29,182 bases of DNA from JAJYIV01 sp964499955 (GTDB lineage: Bacteria; Patescibacteriota; Patescibacteriia; UBA9934; GWF2-40-263): the NCBI GenBank assembly GCA_964499955.1, contig CAZCMI010000012.1, positions 1 to 29,182 on the forward strand, given 5' to 3'. Positions within the stretch are counted from its first letter, which is position 1. Each line of letters starts with the position of its first letter. Below the pieces are notes generated by a model that saw only the letters and a list, made by a program, of their open reading frames with translations, did not search any database and was not told the origin of the DNA. A program made the position numbers and the translations under genes. This document shows, in pieces, positions 7,641-14,941 of this stretch.

Positions 7641-8417
7641 TGTGGATGCTTCCTGCGGGTGCCCGCGGGAGGCGACGCTCATGGCGATGAACTGCGTGGC
7701 CAGCAGGGTGAACACGAAGGCCTGGATCAGCCCGGAAAAGATCGACAGGAACATGAACGGCATCGGCACGAGGAACTGGGTCCACACGGCCAGGGCCGCG
7801 ATGACCGCCACCATCACCTCCCCGGCGAAGATATTGCCGAACAAACGGGCGGACAACGACACGACCTTGGCCAGCTCCCCGACGATGTCCAGCAGGCCGA
7901 GGAACGCCTGCAGCAACCCGTTGGCGACGTCGCCGAAGGATCGGGCCTTCAACAGCGGCCCCAAGCGGAGGTACTGCCCGACGTGCCCGAGGGGCGAGAT
8001 GGCGAAGGACAGGACCTGCGCCGACCCGATGGTCACCAGGGCCAGGGCGAGCGTGCCGGACCAGTCCGTGGTGGGCGTGCGGAAGACCGGCGCCCCTTCC
8101 GCCACCAGCGAGCTGACGAACGGCACCAGCGTGAACTGGTTGGCCACGAGGATGAAGAGGAACAGCGACATCAGCAGCGGGACGAAGCGGCGCGCGCGCT
8201 CTTCGGAGCCGAAGGCCCGCGCGAACTGGCTGAAGAGGAAGTCGAACAGCATCTCGAACGCGGCTTGCACGCGCCCCGGCACCACGCGCAGGCGTCCGCG
8301 GGCCGCCAAAGCGACCAGGATGAATCCCGCGGTGATGGCGTAGGCCGCGAACACGGCGTTGCTGACGCGCAGCGGCCCGAGGGTGAACAGCACGTCCGAC
8401 GGTAAGGAAACGTCCAT
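7629..8417 (-). CDS. atpB: ATP synthase Fo a subunit
   Basis: 262-residue stator membrane subunit forming the two ion half-channels against the c-ring. The essential arginine is R191 in SLSARLFGNIFAGE, with N195 and E200 of the same helix, and Q232 in GLIQAFVFTLL as the conserved partner in the last helix. TPTTDWSGTLALAL is the usual TM4-5 block. About five to six hydrophobic segments. It starts 2 nt after the small upstream membrane gene (TAACTATG). A stem-loop spans its stop codon. Confidence 0.96.
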   Translation of the reverse strand: MDVSLPSDVLFTLGPLRVSNAVFAAYAITAGFILVALAARGRLRVVPGRVQAAFEMLFDFLFSQFARAFGSEERARRFVPLLMSLFLFILVANQFTLVPFVSSLVAEGAPVFRTPTTDWSGTLALALVTIGSAQVLSFAISPLGHVGQYLRLGPLLKARSFGDVANGLLQAFLGLLDIVGELAKVVSLSARLFGNIFAGEVMVAVIAALAVWTQFLVPMPFMFLSIFSGLIQAFVFTLLATQFIAMSVASRGHPQEASTGSA

Positions 8418-8419
8418 AG

Positions 8420-8656
8420 TTATTGCTTGAAGAGGTCAACCTTGCGTTCAGGCGGCACCCGCGCCATCCGCCGGAACAGGAGGAAGAGCAGGAACGGCTG
8501 GGTAACGACGAAGGAAACGAGCACGCCTGACAAGGCGGCTACCCGCGGGTGGCCCATGTACGTCCCGACGACGTACCCGGTCACACCGAAGACGGCAATG
8601 ACGGCAAGGGTGACGCCGGCGACCAACAGCCGCATGCGCCACGTGTATCCGAGCAT
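8420..8656 (-). CDS. Small two-helix membrane protein, AtpZ/AtpI-like
   Basis: 78 residues from the ATG at 8656 (MLGYTWRMRLL); a longer frame to 8860 exists but lies upstream of the promoter. Two hydrophobic segments (about residues 10-34 and 41-63) separated by GTYMGHPRV, then a short basic tail ending KVDLFKQ. Topology, size and position as first gene of the atp operon match AtpZ/AtpI-type assembly or ion-transport accessory proteins, which are poorly conserved in sequence. I do not see a diagnostic residue pattern, so the name is by context. It ends 2 nt before atpB, so the two are co-translated. Confidence 0.7.
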   Translation of the reverse strand: MLGYTWRMRLLVAGVTLAVIAVFGVTGYVVGTYMGHPRVAALSGVLVSFVVTQPFLLFLLFRRMARVPPERKVDLFKQ

Positions 8657-8680
8657 AGAGGGGTGGAAAAAAGCCCCAAG

Positions 8681-8690
8681 AGCATAGCAC
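8681..8690 (-). promoter_or_regulatory. Extended -10 promoter of the ATP synthase operon
   Basis: Minus strand TGCTATGCT (TATGCT at 8681-8686 with TG one base upstream). The -10 ends 24 nt before the first ATG, so the leader is about 17 nt (CTTTTTTCCACCCCTCT region). The hexamer 17 nt upstream (TGGAAC) is weak; the extended -10 probably compensates. Confidence 0.5.
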
Positions 8691-8794
8691 GGCATTCTAT
8701 TCCGTTCCAGTGTCAAAAAATCCCGGCGGGCGCGGGGCCGGTCCGGGGATGTGGATAACATCCGCCGCTTCCCTTTCCCTGCCGCCCGTGCGTC

Positions 8795-8803
8795 TGCTAT
8801 CCT
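8795..8803 (+). promoter_or_regulatory. Extended -10 promoter of the RRM gene
   Basis: TGCTATCCT, with TATCCT at 8798-8803. No good -35. The predicted leader to the ATG at 8890 is about 80 nt, much longer than for most genes in the window. The same TGCTATCCT occurs in the helicase promoter 434 nt downstream. Confidence 0.5.
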
Positions 8804-8869
8804 TTGAGCAACCTGTTCCTGCAAGGAAGCGTTCCCGCGGAATTGAAGGAAAGGGCTCATTCTTTTCTT

Positions 8870-8884
8870 CGGTGCATTGCACCG
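8870..8884 (+). promoter_or_regulatory. Hairpin at the ribosome-binding region of the RRM gene
   Basis: CGGTGC-ATT-GCACCG, a perfect 6-bp stem ending 5 nt before the ATG, where a Shine-Dalgarno would normally lie. It may limit initiation or be a binding site for the encoded RNA-binding protein (autoregulation); that role is inference. Confidence 0.45.
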
Positions 8885-8889
8885 CCCTT

Positions 8890-9156
8890 ATGGACGCCCA
8901 GTTCAAAGTGTTCGTCGGCAGCCTGCCTTATTCCACCACGGACGAGGAACTCGCCGCGCACTTCGCCGGCGCGGGCAGCGTGACGTCGGCCCGCGTGATC
9001 ATGGACAAGATGACCGGCCGCTCCCGCGGTTTCGGCTTCGTCGAGTTCGCCACGCAAGAAGACATGGAAAACGCCGTCAAGATGTTTGACGGCTCCTCCA
9101 TGGGAGGCCGCGCCATCGTCGTCAACGAGGCCAAGCCGATGGCTCCGCGCGCCTAA
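8890..9156 (+). CDS. Single-domain RRM RNA-binding protein
   Basis: 88-residue protein consisting of one RNA recognition motif. RNP2 is VFVGSL (residues 7-12, Ser in place of the usual Asn) and RNP1 is RGFGFVEF (46-53), with the beta-alpha-beta-beta-alpha-beta order intact (the fourth strand AIVVNEAKP). Similar small RRM proteins occur in cyanobacteria and many Patescibacteria and resemble the RRM half of plant glycine-rich RNA-binding proteins, but the glycine tail is absent. Likely an RNA chaperone. The ATG at 8890 is the first that precedes the domain. The neighbour is a DEAD-box helicase with an RGG tail, suggesting a joint role in RNA remodelling. Confidence 0.93.
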   Translation: MDAQFKVFVGSLPYSTTDEELAAHFAGAGSVTSARVIMDKMTGRSRGFGFVEFATQEDMENAVKMFDGSSMGGRAIVVNEAKPMAPRA

Positions 9157-9169
9157 TACGCGCCGAGCA

Positions 9170-9195
9170 AAAAACACCCCGCGAGGGGTGTTTTT
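9170..9195 (+). terminator. Intrinsic terminator of the RRM gene
   Basis: Perfect 11-bp stem AAAAACACCCC/GGGGTGTTTTT with a GCGA tetraloop and terminal T5. It separates the RRM gene from the helicase promoter that starts 14 nt later. Confidence 0.92.
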
Positions 9196-9208
9196 GTGCG
9201 CGCTCCCA

Positions 9209-9237
9209 TTGACAATCCGGCCCGTTCCTGCTATCCT
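9209..9237 (+). promoter_or_regulatory. Strong promoter of the DEAD-box helicase
   Basis: Perfect -35 TTGACA (9209-9214), 17-nt spacer, extended -10 TGC-TATCCT (9232-9237). Predicted start about 9244. Confidence 0.85.
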
Positions 9238-9243
9238 TCCCCC

Positions 9244-9405
9244 GTTACTCCGTCGGCCTCGAGCGTTGCTCGGCCGCCAGGACCTGAATCGCGAGAGATA
9301 CGCATCGATGCGACTCCGAATCGGGTCAACGCTTCCTTCCCGGAAGCGGCATCTAATTGCGTCGGCGCCAAGAGTATGGGCGCCACTCTCGCGTTTTTCG
9401 TTTCT
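9244..9405 (+). promoter_or_regulatory. Long structured 5' leader of the DEAD-box helicase
   Basis: About 162 nt between predicted transcription start and ATG. It contains a hairpin CGGC-CT-CGAGC/GCTCG-GCCG (9254-9276), a 7-bp hairpin CGCTTCC/GGAAGCG (9330-9348), a GGCGCC/GGCGCC pair (9364-9369, 9379-9384) and a long-range 8-bp match CGCGAGAG (9290-9297) with CTCTCGCG (9386-9393) directly followed by TTTTTCG, which looks like a terminator T-tract. The GGCGCC pair and the long-range stem lie close together and could compete. An attenuator or helicase-sensed leader is plausible; the role is inference. Confidence 0.55.
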
Positions 9406-11043
9406 ATGACGGACCCCCAGAAGACCGAAACCAACGCCGCCCCCGTGGCGGCCCAGCAGCCGTCGTTCTTCGGCCTCGGCATCGCGCCGAAGCTGATGGA
9501 CGCGCTACAAAAGGCCAAGTATGAAGTCCCCACGCCCATCCAGCACCAGGCCATTCCCGTGGCCATCGGCGGCAAGGACGTCATCGGCATCGCCCAGACG
9601 GGCACCGGCAAGACGCTCGCCTTCTCCATTCCCATGCTGCAGCGCCTCGCCGCGGTGAAGGGCAAGGGCTTGATCATGCTCCCCACCCGCGAACTCGCGT
9701 TGCAGGTGGAAGAAACCCTGCAGAAGATCGGCCGCGTGATCGGCCTGCGGACGGCGGTGCTCATCGGCGGCGCCAGCATGAACCGCCAGAAGGACATGAT
9801 CCAAAAGAAGCCGCACGTGATCGTGGCCACGCCGGGCCGCCTGATCGACCACCTGGACCAAAAGACGGTCACGTTGAAGGACGTGTCGGTGCTGGTCCTG
9901 GACGAAGCGGACCGCATGCTCGACATGGGCTTCGCGCCGCAGATCAACCGCATTTTGGAGAACGTCCCGTCGGAACGGCAGACCATGCTGTTCTCGGCCA
10001 CCATGCCGGAGGAAATCACCCGCATCGTGAGCCAGTACATGCAGATTCCGGTGCGCATCGAGGTCGTGCCCCCGGGCACCACCGCCGAGCGCGTGGAACA
10101 GGAGATTTTCTTCGTCCACAAGGCCGATAAGGCGCGCCTGCTCGAAAAAATCCTGGCCGAATACAAGGGCCCCGTGCTCGTGTTCAGCCGCACCAAGTTC
10201 GGCGCGCGCAAGCTCGCCCGCCTGGTGAAGATGATGGGCCACGCGGCAGCGGACATCCATTCGGACCGCTCGCTGGCGCAGCGCCGCGACGCCCTGGACG
10301 GCTTCAAGCGCGGCAAGTACCGCGTGCTGATCGCCACGGACATCGCCGCGCGCGGCATCGACGTGACCGGCATCGAGCTGGTGGTGAACTTCGACCTGCC
10401 GGACCAGAGCGACGACTACGTGCACCGCATCGGCCGCACGGGCCGCGCCGGCCGCACGGGCAAGGCCATTTCCTTCGCCATGCCGGACCAGAAGCCGGAC
10501 GTGAAGGCGATTGAGCGCCTGGTGCGCCGCCAGATTCCGGTGAAGCCCCTGCCGGGCGACCTGCCGGTGGCGCGCGCCGTGGGCCACATCCCCGACGAGC
10601 CGAGCCCGCGCGACCGCTTCCGCACGGGCGGCGGCCGTTCCCAGGGCGGTTCCCGCTCCGGCGGGCGTGGCGGGAGTTCCCGCACGGCGCCCAGCGGCGG
10701 ACGGGGCGGCTACGGCCGTTCCACCGGTTCCTCCGGCACCCGCCAGGGTGCGCGCGACGACCGTGACGACGCCGCTCCGACGACGGGTGCGGGCGCGTCC
10801 CGCGGCGGTGCCCGAGAGGGTGCCCGTACGACCGGCTCCAGCCGCCCCCCGTTGCCCGGCGAACGCCGCTCCTACGGCGGCGGCTCCCGCAGCACGGCGG
10901 GCGCTGGCAGCCGCGACCGCAAAGGCGGCCCCCGCGGCAAGCGCCGCGGCCCGCCCAAAATGGACCTGCACGAGGACCAGTTCTCCGGCGGCCAACGCCG
11001 CGGCAAAGGTCCCCGCAAGTTCTACGGCGGCATGGGAATTTAA
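9406..11043 (+). CDS. DEAD-box RNA helicase with RGG-rich tail
   Basis: 545 residues from the ATG at 9406 (MTDPQKTETN); the frame is open further upstream but that part is the leader. All helicase motifs are present: Q motif PTPIQ (42-46), AQTGTGKT (63-70), PTRELALQ, TPGR, DEAD (166-169), SAT (197-199), ATDIAARGIDV and HRIGRTGR (340-347). After about residue 390 the protein becomes a low-complexity Gly/Arg/Ser tail with many RGG/GGR repeats and ends in a basic block (GKRRGPPK, QRRGKGPRKFYGG). Family members unwind short RNA duplexes in ribosome assembly and mRNA turnover; RGG tails bind RNA and favour phase separation. RhlE/CsdA-like by architecture; no precise symbol is justified. Confidence 0.95.
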   Translation: MTDPQKTETNAAPVAAQQPSFFGLGIAPKLMDALQKAKYEVPTPIQHQAIPVAIGGKDVIGIAQTGTGKTLAFSIPMLQRLAAVKGKGLIMLPTRELALQVEETLQKIGRVIGLRTAVLIGGASMNRQKDMIQKKPHVIVATPGRLIDHLDQKTVTLKDVSVLVLDEADRMLDMGFAPQINRILENVPSERQTMLFSATMPEEITRIVSQYMQIPVRIEVVPPGTTAERVEQEIFFVHKADKARLLEKILAEYKGPVLVFSRTKFGARKLARLVKMMGHAAADIHSDRSLAQRRDALDGFKRGKYRVLIATDIAARGIDVTGIELVVNFDLPDQSDDYVHRIGRTGRAGRTGKAISFAMPDQKPDVKAIERLVRRQIPVKPLPGDLPVARAVGHIPDEPSPRDRFRTGGGRSQGGSRSGGRGGSSRTAPSGGRGGYGRSTGSSGTRQGARDDRDDAAPTTGAGASRGGAREGARTTGSSRPPLPGERRSYGGGSRSTAGAGSRDRKGGPRGKRRGPPKMDLHEDQFSGGQRRGKGPRKFYGGMGI

Positions 11044-11053
11044 CCGCGGAAAC

Positions 11054-11079
11054 AACGGACGCCTTCGGGCGTCCGTTTT
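11054..11079 (+). terminator. Intrinsic terminator of the helicase gene
   Basis: 10-bp perfect stem AACGGACGCC/GGCGTCCGTT with a UUCG tetraloop, followed by TT. It begins 11 nt after the stop codon. Confidence 0.88.
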
Positions 11080-11092
11080 CGTTTGGAACTGG

Positions 11093-11098
11093 TATACT
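11093..11098 (+). promoter_or_regulatory. -10 box of the SBBP protein gene
   Basis: TATACT, 18 nt before the ATG at 11117, so the leader should be about 11-12 nt. No clear -35 at 17 nt. Confidence 0.5.
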
Positions 11099-11113
11099 GG
11101 GAGAAATTCTCCC
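11099..11113 (+). promoter_or_regulatory. Palindrome over the predicted transcription start
   Basis: GGGAGA-AAT-TCTCCC, a perfect 6-bp inverted repeat lying between the -10 and the ATG. It could be an operator or, in RNA, a small hairpin next to the start codon. Function is not established. Confidence 0.35.
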
Positions 11114-11116
11114 CCT

Positions 11117-13000
11117 ATGAGCACACGTCCCGCCAAACGTTCCGCCGCCCGACAACCCGCGCCGCACGCGCACCACAAATGGTGCGCCATCGCCGCCGGC
11201 TTCGCCGCGATCTTCTGCTTCGCCCTGCTCATCCCCCTGCTGTTACAGGCGGCCAGCCGGCCAACCATCACCGCCGTCATCACCGCGGGCGGGCCGGGCG
11301 TGGATTTCGCGCGCGACGTCGTCCGCTTGCCGGACGGGACCATGTACGTTGCCGGTTCGTTCCGCGGCCTGCTCGACCTTGACGGTACCGAAGTGACGGG
11401 GGCGGAGGAATTTCCGAACGCGTTTCTCGCCAAGTACGCGCCCGACCAAACGCTGCTCTGGGTCCGGACGATCATGTCCGACGGCACCACCTCCGGCATC
11501 GGCGTGGCCGCCTACGACGTCCGTGCGGACGCGGCGGGTAATCCGTACCTGGCGGGCGCCTTCGAAAGCACGGTTGATTTCGGCGAAGACACGACGTTGA
11601 CCAGTGCCGGCGGCACGGACCTGTTCGTGGCCAAGTACGACGCCAACGGCAACCTCCTTTGGGCGCGTGGCGGCGGTTCTTCCCTGAACGACACGTTCGG
11701 CTCGCTCCTCGTGGAACCGTCGGGTCGCGCCGTCATGGCGGCCGCCTGCCACCGCGGCACCGCGGGCGCCACGTTCGAAGGCGTCACCATCCACGACGAT
11801 CCGGCAAACTCCGGCCGCGACTGGTGTGCCATCGCCTACGAACCAGACGGATCCCTGGCCTACGCCAAGCATCTCGGCGGCATCACCAACCGGGACGACG
11901 GCCTGCAGGAAGGCATGGCCCTCGTGGCCGCGGACGGGGCGTTTTATCTCGCCGGGATCTTGAACGGCCCGCAAGGCACGGCAGGCAGCATGGACGGCAC
12001 CCCTCTCGTCATTCCGGAAAACGGCGGCGGAAACAGCTGGGCCGTCAGCAAATGGGACGCGGATTTCGGCCTGGAATGGATACAGGTCTTCGGCTCCCCG
12101 GGCCTTGGCGCGCCGTACGCCTTGCTCCCGATGGACGGCGGTTTGTACCTGACGGGGCGGTTTCAAGAATCGATCGCCCTGGGCGGCGCAGGCACGTTCG
12201 AGGTCGTCGGAACCGCCGACAGCCTCCTTGCCCGCTTGAACCCGCAGGACGGCAGCGTGGATTGGGCGAACGCATACGCGGACGTCTGGGCGCGCTCCTT
12301 AACGACGGACGGTTCGTTCCTGTACCTCAGCGGCGGATTCATCAGTCCGGGGACGTTCGGCATGCATGTCCTGCCGGGCACGGCGCCGCACAACGGCTTC
12401 GCGGCGAAAATCCGCACGGACGGCGAAGTCGTCTGGGCCATGCAGATGGCCGGGAGTACGGGCACGGTCACGCCGACCTCCCCGCTGTACACCGCCTGGG
12501 CGTGCGCGCACGGCAGCGGCCTCTGGTGCGTCGGGGCGTTCGACGGCACCGGTACGTTCTCCGAGGAAACGCGCGAGTCCACGGACGCGTCCGTCGACCT
12601 GTTCATCGCCCGCATCGAAGAACGGACGACGCCAACCTCCTCGAACATGCGTCCGCAGGCGCAGCCGGTGGCGAACATCCTCTTCTTCACGTCGGCGTTC
12701 CCGCCCGACGAATGGACGCAAGCCGTGGCCGAGGGAGAAGCCGCACCCCATCCGACCTACGCGACGTATTACCGCGTCTGGTCCCCCACGCACGACCGGT
12801 TGGAAAACGTCCGCATCGAAGATCCGGCGTGTGCGCGCGTCGTGTACCTGATGGGGGACGAAAACAAGGACGGCGCCGTCTCCAAAGGAGAACGTTGGGT
12901 GCTCGCCTGCGCGGAACCGTCCCGTTTCGTCGGCGGAACGCCCCTTCTCTACGCCTACAGCGGCCCGTTCTTCATCTCCCAAACGGCGCAGCCGGAATAA
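11117..13000 (+). CDS. Membrane-anchored SBBP-type beta-propeller protein with C-terminal EF-hand loop
   Basis: 627 residues from MSTRPAKRS. A basic N-terminus is followed by one hydrophobic segment (about residues 21-45), a signal anchor or uncleaved signal. Next come repeated blades of the SBBP type: 'AFLAKYAPDQTLLWVR', 'DLFVAKYDANGNLLWARG' and similar, with intervening DxxGNxYLAG-type strands. Near the C-terminus D581-E592 (DENKDGAVSKGE) is a perfect canonical Ca2+-binding EF-hand/dockerin-type loop. The protein is expected on the cell surface; ligand binding or adhesion is likely but unproven. It converges on the metalloprotease gene with only 7 nt between stop codons and no terminator visible. 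Confidence 0.85.
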   Translation: MSTRPAKRSAARQPAPHAHHKWCAIAAGFAAIFCFALLIPLLLQAASRPTITAVITAGGPGVDFARDVVRLPDGTMYVAGSFRGLLDLDGTEVTGAEEFPNAFLAKYAPDQTLLWVRTIMSDGTTSGIGVAAYDVRADAAGNPYLAGAFESTVDFGEDTTLTSAGGTDLFVAKYDANGNLLWARGGGSSLNDTFGSLLVEPSGRAVMAAACHRGTAGATFEGVTIHDDPANSGRDWCAIAYEPDGSLAYAKHLGGITNRDDGLQEGMALVAADGAFYLAGILNGPQGTAGSMDGTPLVIPENGGGNSWAVSKWDADFGLEWIQVFGSPGLGAPYALLPMDGGLYLTGRFQESIALGGAGTFEVVGTADSLLARLNPQDGSVDWANAYADVWARSLTTDGSFLYLSGGFISPGTFGMHVLPGTAPHNGFAAKIRTDGEVVWAMQMAGSTGTVTPTSPLYTAWACAHGSGLWCVGAFDGTGTFSEETRESTDASVDLFIARIEERTTPTSSNMRPQAQPVANILFFTSAFPPDEWTQAVAEGEAAPHPTYATYYRVWSPTHDRLENVRIEDPACARVVYLMGDENKDGAVSKGERWVLACAEPSRFVGGTPLLYAYSGPFFISQTAQPE

Positions 13001-13007
13001 TCGGTCT

Positions 13008-13580
13008 TTAATCCTCTTCCCCGTGGCCGTACCGCGTGAGCAGGCGGCGGAGGCGGCGGTAGTCGGGGATGAGCGAGGCGACGGCGGCCCAGAAGCGCGG
13101 CGAGTGGTCGAAGTGCTTCAGATGCGCCAGTTCGTGCACCACGAGGTAGTCGGCCAGCGGGCGGGGCACGAGGGCGATTTTGTAGTGGAAGGAAAGCGCG
13201 CCGCGGCGGGAGCAGCTCCCCCAGCGTGTTTTTTGGTTGCGGATGGACAGGCGACCGGGCGAGACGCCGAGCCGCGGGGCGAAGCGGTCCACGCGTTCCC
13301 GCGCCACGGCCAGGGCCGCGCGTTTGAAGCGCTTGTATTCGTCCGCCGGGCCTTGGAGCGGTTGCGCGGCCGGTTGCTCCGACGCGCGTTCCACGGCCTC
13401 GGCGAGCCAATCGGCGTGGCGGCGCACCAGCCGTTCGGCCGACGCCTCGCTGCCGAACCGCGGCGAGGACGTCACCACTACGCGGCCGCCGGCGTACACC
13501 TTCAATTTCATCCCGCGGGCCAGGCGGTGGCGGCGGAATTCCCAGGCGATTTGGCGGCCGTTGTGGACGAAGCGCGGCAT
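13008..13580 (-). CDS. YgjP/DUF45-family zinc metalloprotease
   Basis: 190 residues from ATG at 13580 (MPRFVHNGRQ). The signature WGSCSRRGALSFHYKIAL (about 120-137) and the zinc motif HELAH (149-153) with the following H159 in FDHSPRFW match the M48-like YgjP family (often called WLM or UTP pyrophosphatase-associated). Soluble, with no signal peptide. The E. coli homologue has little characterised function. It is divergent from the HI0933-type flavoprotein with only 24 nt between start codons, so the two promoters must overlap or lie inside the opposite coding sequence. A TACACT hexamer (13590-13595) lies 9 nt upstream of the ATG. Confidence 0.9.
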   Translation of the reverse strand: MPRFVHNGRQIAWEFRRHRLARGMKLKVYAGGRVVVTSSPRFGSEASAERLVRRHADWLAEAVERASEQPAAQPLQGPADEYKRFKRAALAVARERVDRFAPRLGVSPGRLSIRNQKTRWGSCSRRGALSFHYKIALVPRPLADYLVVHELAHLKHFDHSPRFWAAVASLIPDYRRLRRLLTRYGHGEED

Positions 13581-13604
13581 AACGGGCACAGTGTATCCCA
13601 ATCT

Positions 13605-14873
13605 ATGACCATCGCCATCATCGGCGGGGGAGCCGCCGGGCTGATGGCCGCGGCTTCCGCCCTGGAAACAAACCCGGACGCCGACGTCGTTCTTGTCGAA
13701 CGCAACCCCTCGCTTGGGAAGAAAGTCGTCATTTCCGGCGGCGGGCGGTGCAATCTCACCACCGGCTTGGACGACGTCCGCGAGGTGCTCACGCGCTATC
13801 CGCGCGGCGGGAAGTTTTTGACGTCGGCCGTCCATCAATTTCCGCCGGCGGCCGTGCGGGCCTGGTTCGAGGCCAACGGCGTACCCACCAAGGTGGAGGA
13901 CGACCTGCGCGCCTTCCCCGTTTCGGACGACGGACACGACGTGGTGCGGGCCTTCGAGCGCGTCTTCGCGGAGGCCGGGCCGCGCATGCGCTTCCTCTTG
14001 AACCACTCCGCCGCGTCCATCGCAAAACGCGGCGACGAGTTCACCATCACGTTCAAGGACGGCGGCACGCTGGAAGCCGACCGCCTGATTCTCACCACCG
14101 GCGGGCAGGCGTACCGCCACACGGGTTCCCAGGGCGACGGCTACGCCTTCGCGGAATCGCTCGGGCACACGGTCACCCCGCTGGCCCCGAGCTTGAACTC
14201 GTTCTTTACGAGCGAGACGTGGCCGAAGGAGGTCTCCGGGCTCTCGTTCGCCCGCGCGCACATCACGGCCCACCCGCTCTCTTCTTCCCCTTCAGACCCT
14301 TCCACTCCTTCCCACCCCGCTTCGTGGACCGGCCCGTTCCTCTTCACGCACAAGGGCGTCAGCGGCCCGGCGGTCTTCGCCGTTTCCGGCCTCGTGGCCT
14401 TCTGGCCGTACGGCCCGGCGCAACCGCTTTCCCTGTCCATCGACCTGTTCCCGGACGAAGACGCGGACGCGTTTGAAACCCGCCTGCGCGAGGCGATGCG
14501 CGGCCAAGGGAAGAAGGCCGTGCGCACGGTACTGGCGGCGTTCGTGCCGAAGTCTCTCGCGGAGCTGGTGGAACGCGAAGCTGGCATGGACGGCCTGAAC
14601 GCGGGCGACGCCAACAAGGAACAGGTCCGCAAACTCGCCCGTTGGATGAAGGGGGTCCCGCTGCACGTTGTCGGGCGGGGCGCCGGGGACGAATTCGTCA
14701 CGGCGGGCGGCGTGTTCCTCACGGAAGTAGACCCATCGACGATGGAATCGAAGATCACGCCCGGCCTATTCTTCGCCGGGGAAATCCTCGACGTGGACGG
14801 CTTCACCGGCGGCTTCAACCTGCAGGCCTCCTGGGCCACCGGCCGTTTGGCGGGAATAAACGCCGCGTCCTAA
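13605..14873 (+). CDS. HI0933/BaiN-family FAD-dependent oxidoreductase
   Basis: 422 residues. The dinucleotide-binding motif GGGAAG is at 7-12, the ERN acidic end at about 32, then the family-defining GGGRCNLTT (45-53), TGGQAYRHTGSQGDGYAFAESLGH, the THKGVSGPAVF block, and the C-terminal FAD-contact block ITPGLFFAGEILDVDGFTGGFNLQ. Flavoproteins of this family reduce unsaturated compounds (BaiN in bile acid metabolism) or have unknown substrates; the substrate cannot be read from sequence. A Ser/Pro-rich insertion (about residues 224-240) is seen in the middle domain. TATCCC lies 5 nt before the ATG, a possible -10 for a leaderless message. Confidence 0.92.
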   Translation: MTIAIIGGGAAGLMAAASALETNPDADVVLVERNPSLGKKVVISGGGRCNLTTGLDDVREVLTRYPRGGKFLTSAVHQFPPAAVRAWFEANGVPTKVEDDLRAFPVSDDGHDVVRAFERVFAEAGPRMRFLLNHSAASIAKRGDEFTITFKDGGTLEADRLILTTGGQAYRHTGSQGDGYAFAESLGHTVTPLAPSLNSFFTSETWPKEVSGLSFARAHITAHPLSSSPSDPSTPSHPASWTGPFLFTHKGVSGPAVFAVSGLVAFWPYGPAQPLSLSIDLFPDEDADAFETRLREAMRGQGKKAVRTVLAAFVPKSLAELVEREAGMDGLNAGDANKEQVRKLARWMKGVPLHVVGRGAGDEFVTAGGVFLTEVDPSTMESKITPGLFFAGEILDVDGFTGGFNLQASWATGRLAGINAAS

Positions 14874-14892
14874 CGCACGCGGTCGGCCACAA

Positions 14893-14921
14893 AAAAACGC
14901 ACCCATGAAGGGCGCGTTTTT
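14893..14921. terminator. Bidirectional terminator between the convergent flavoprotein and P-type ATPase genes
   Basis: Stem AAAAACGC/GCGTTTTT, one A-C mismatch, CCC/GGG, loop ATGAA. T5 in the plus direction and T7 on the minus strand. It lies 19 nt after the plus-strand stop and 20 nt after the minus-strand stop. Confidence 0.88.
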
Positions 14922-14941
14922 ATGCGGAATGCCGAACGTCG

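Noticed and set aside
8711..8716. Minus-strand TTGACA upstream of the atp operon as its -35
   Set aside because: It lies 24 nt from the TATGCT -10, too far for a sigma70 promoter, and 11 nt from TAGAAT, too close.
8657..8860. N-terminal extension of the AtpZ-like protein to 146 residues
   Set aside because: It spans the operon promoter and translates to unconserved sequence; the ATG at 8656 fits the promoter.
9301..9312. CGCATCGATGCG palindrome in the helicase leader as an operator
   Set aside because: It lies well downstream of the promoter and can equally be part of the leader fold; there is no second copy in the window to support a protein-binding site.
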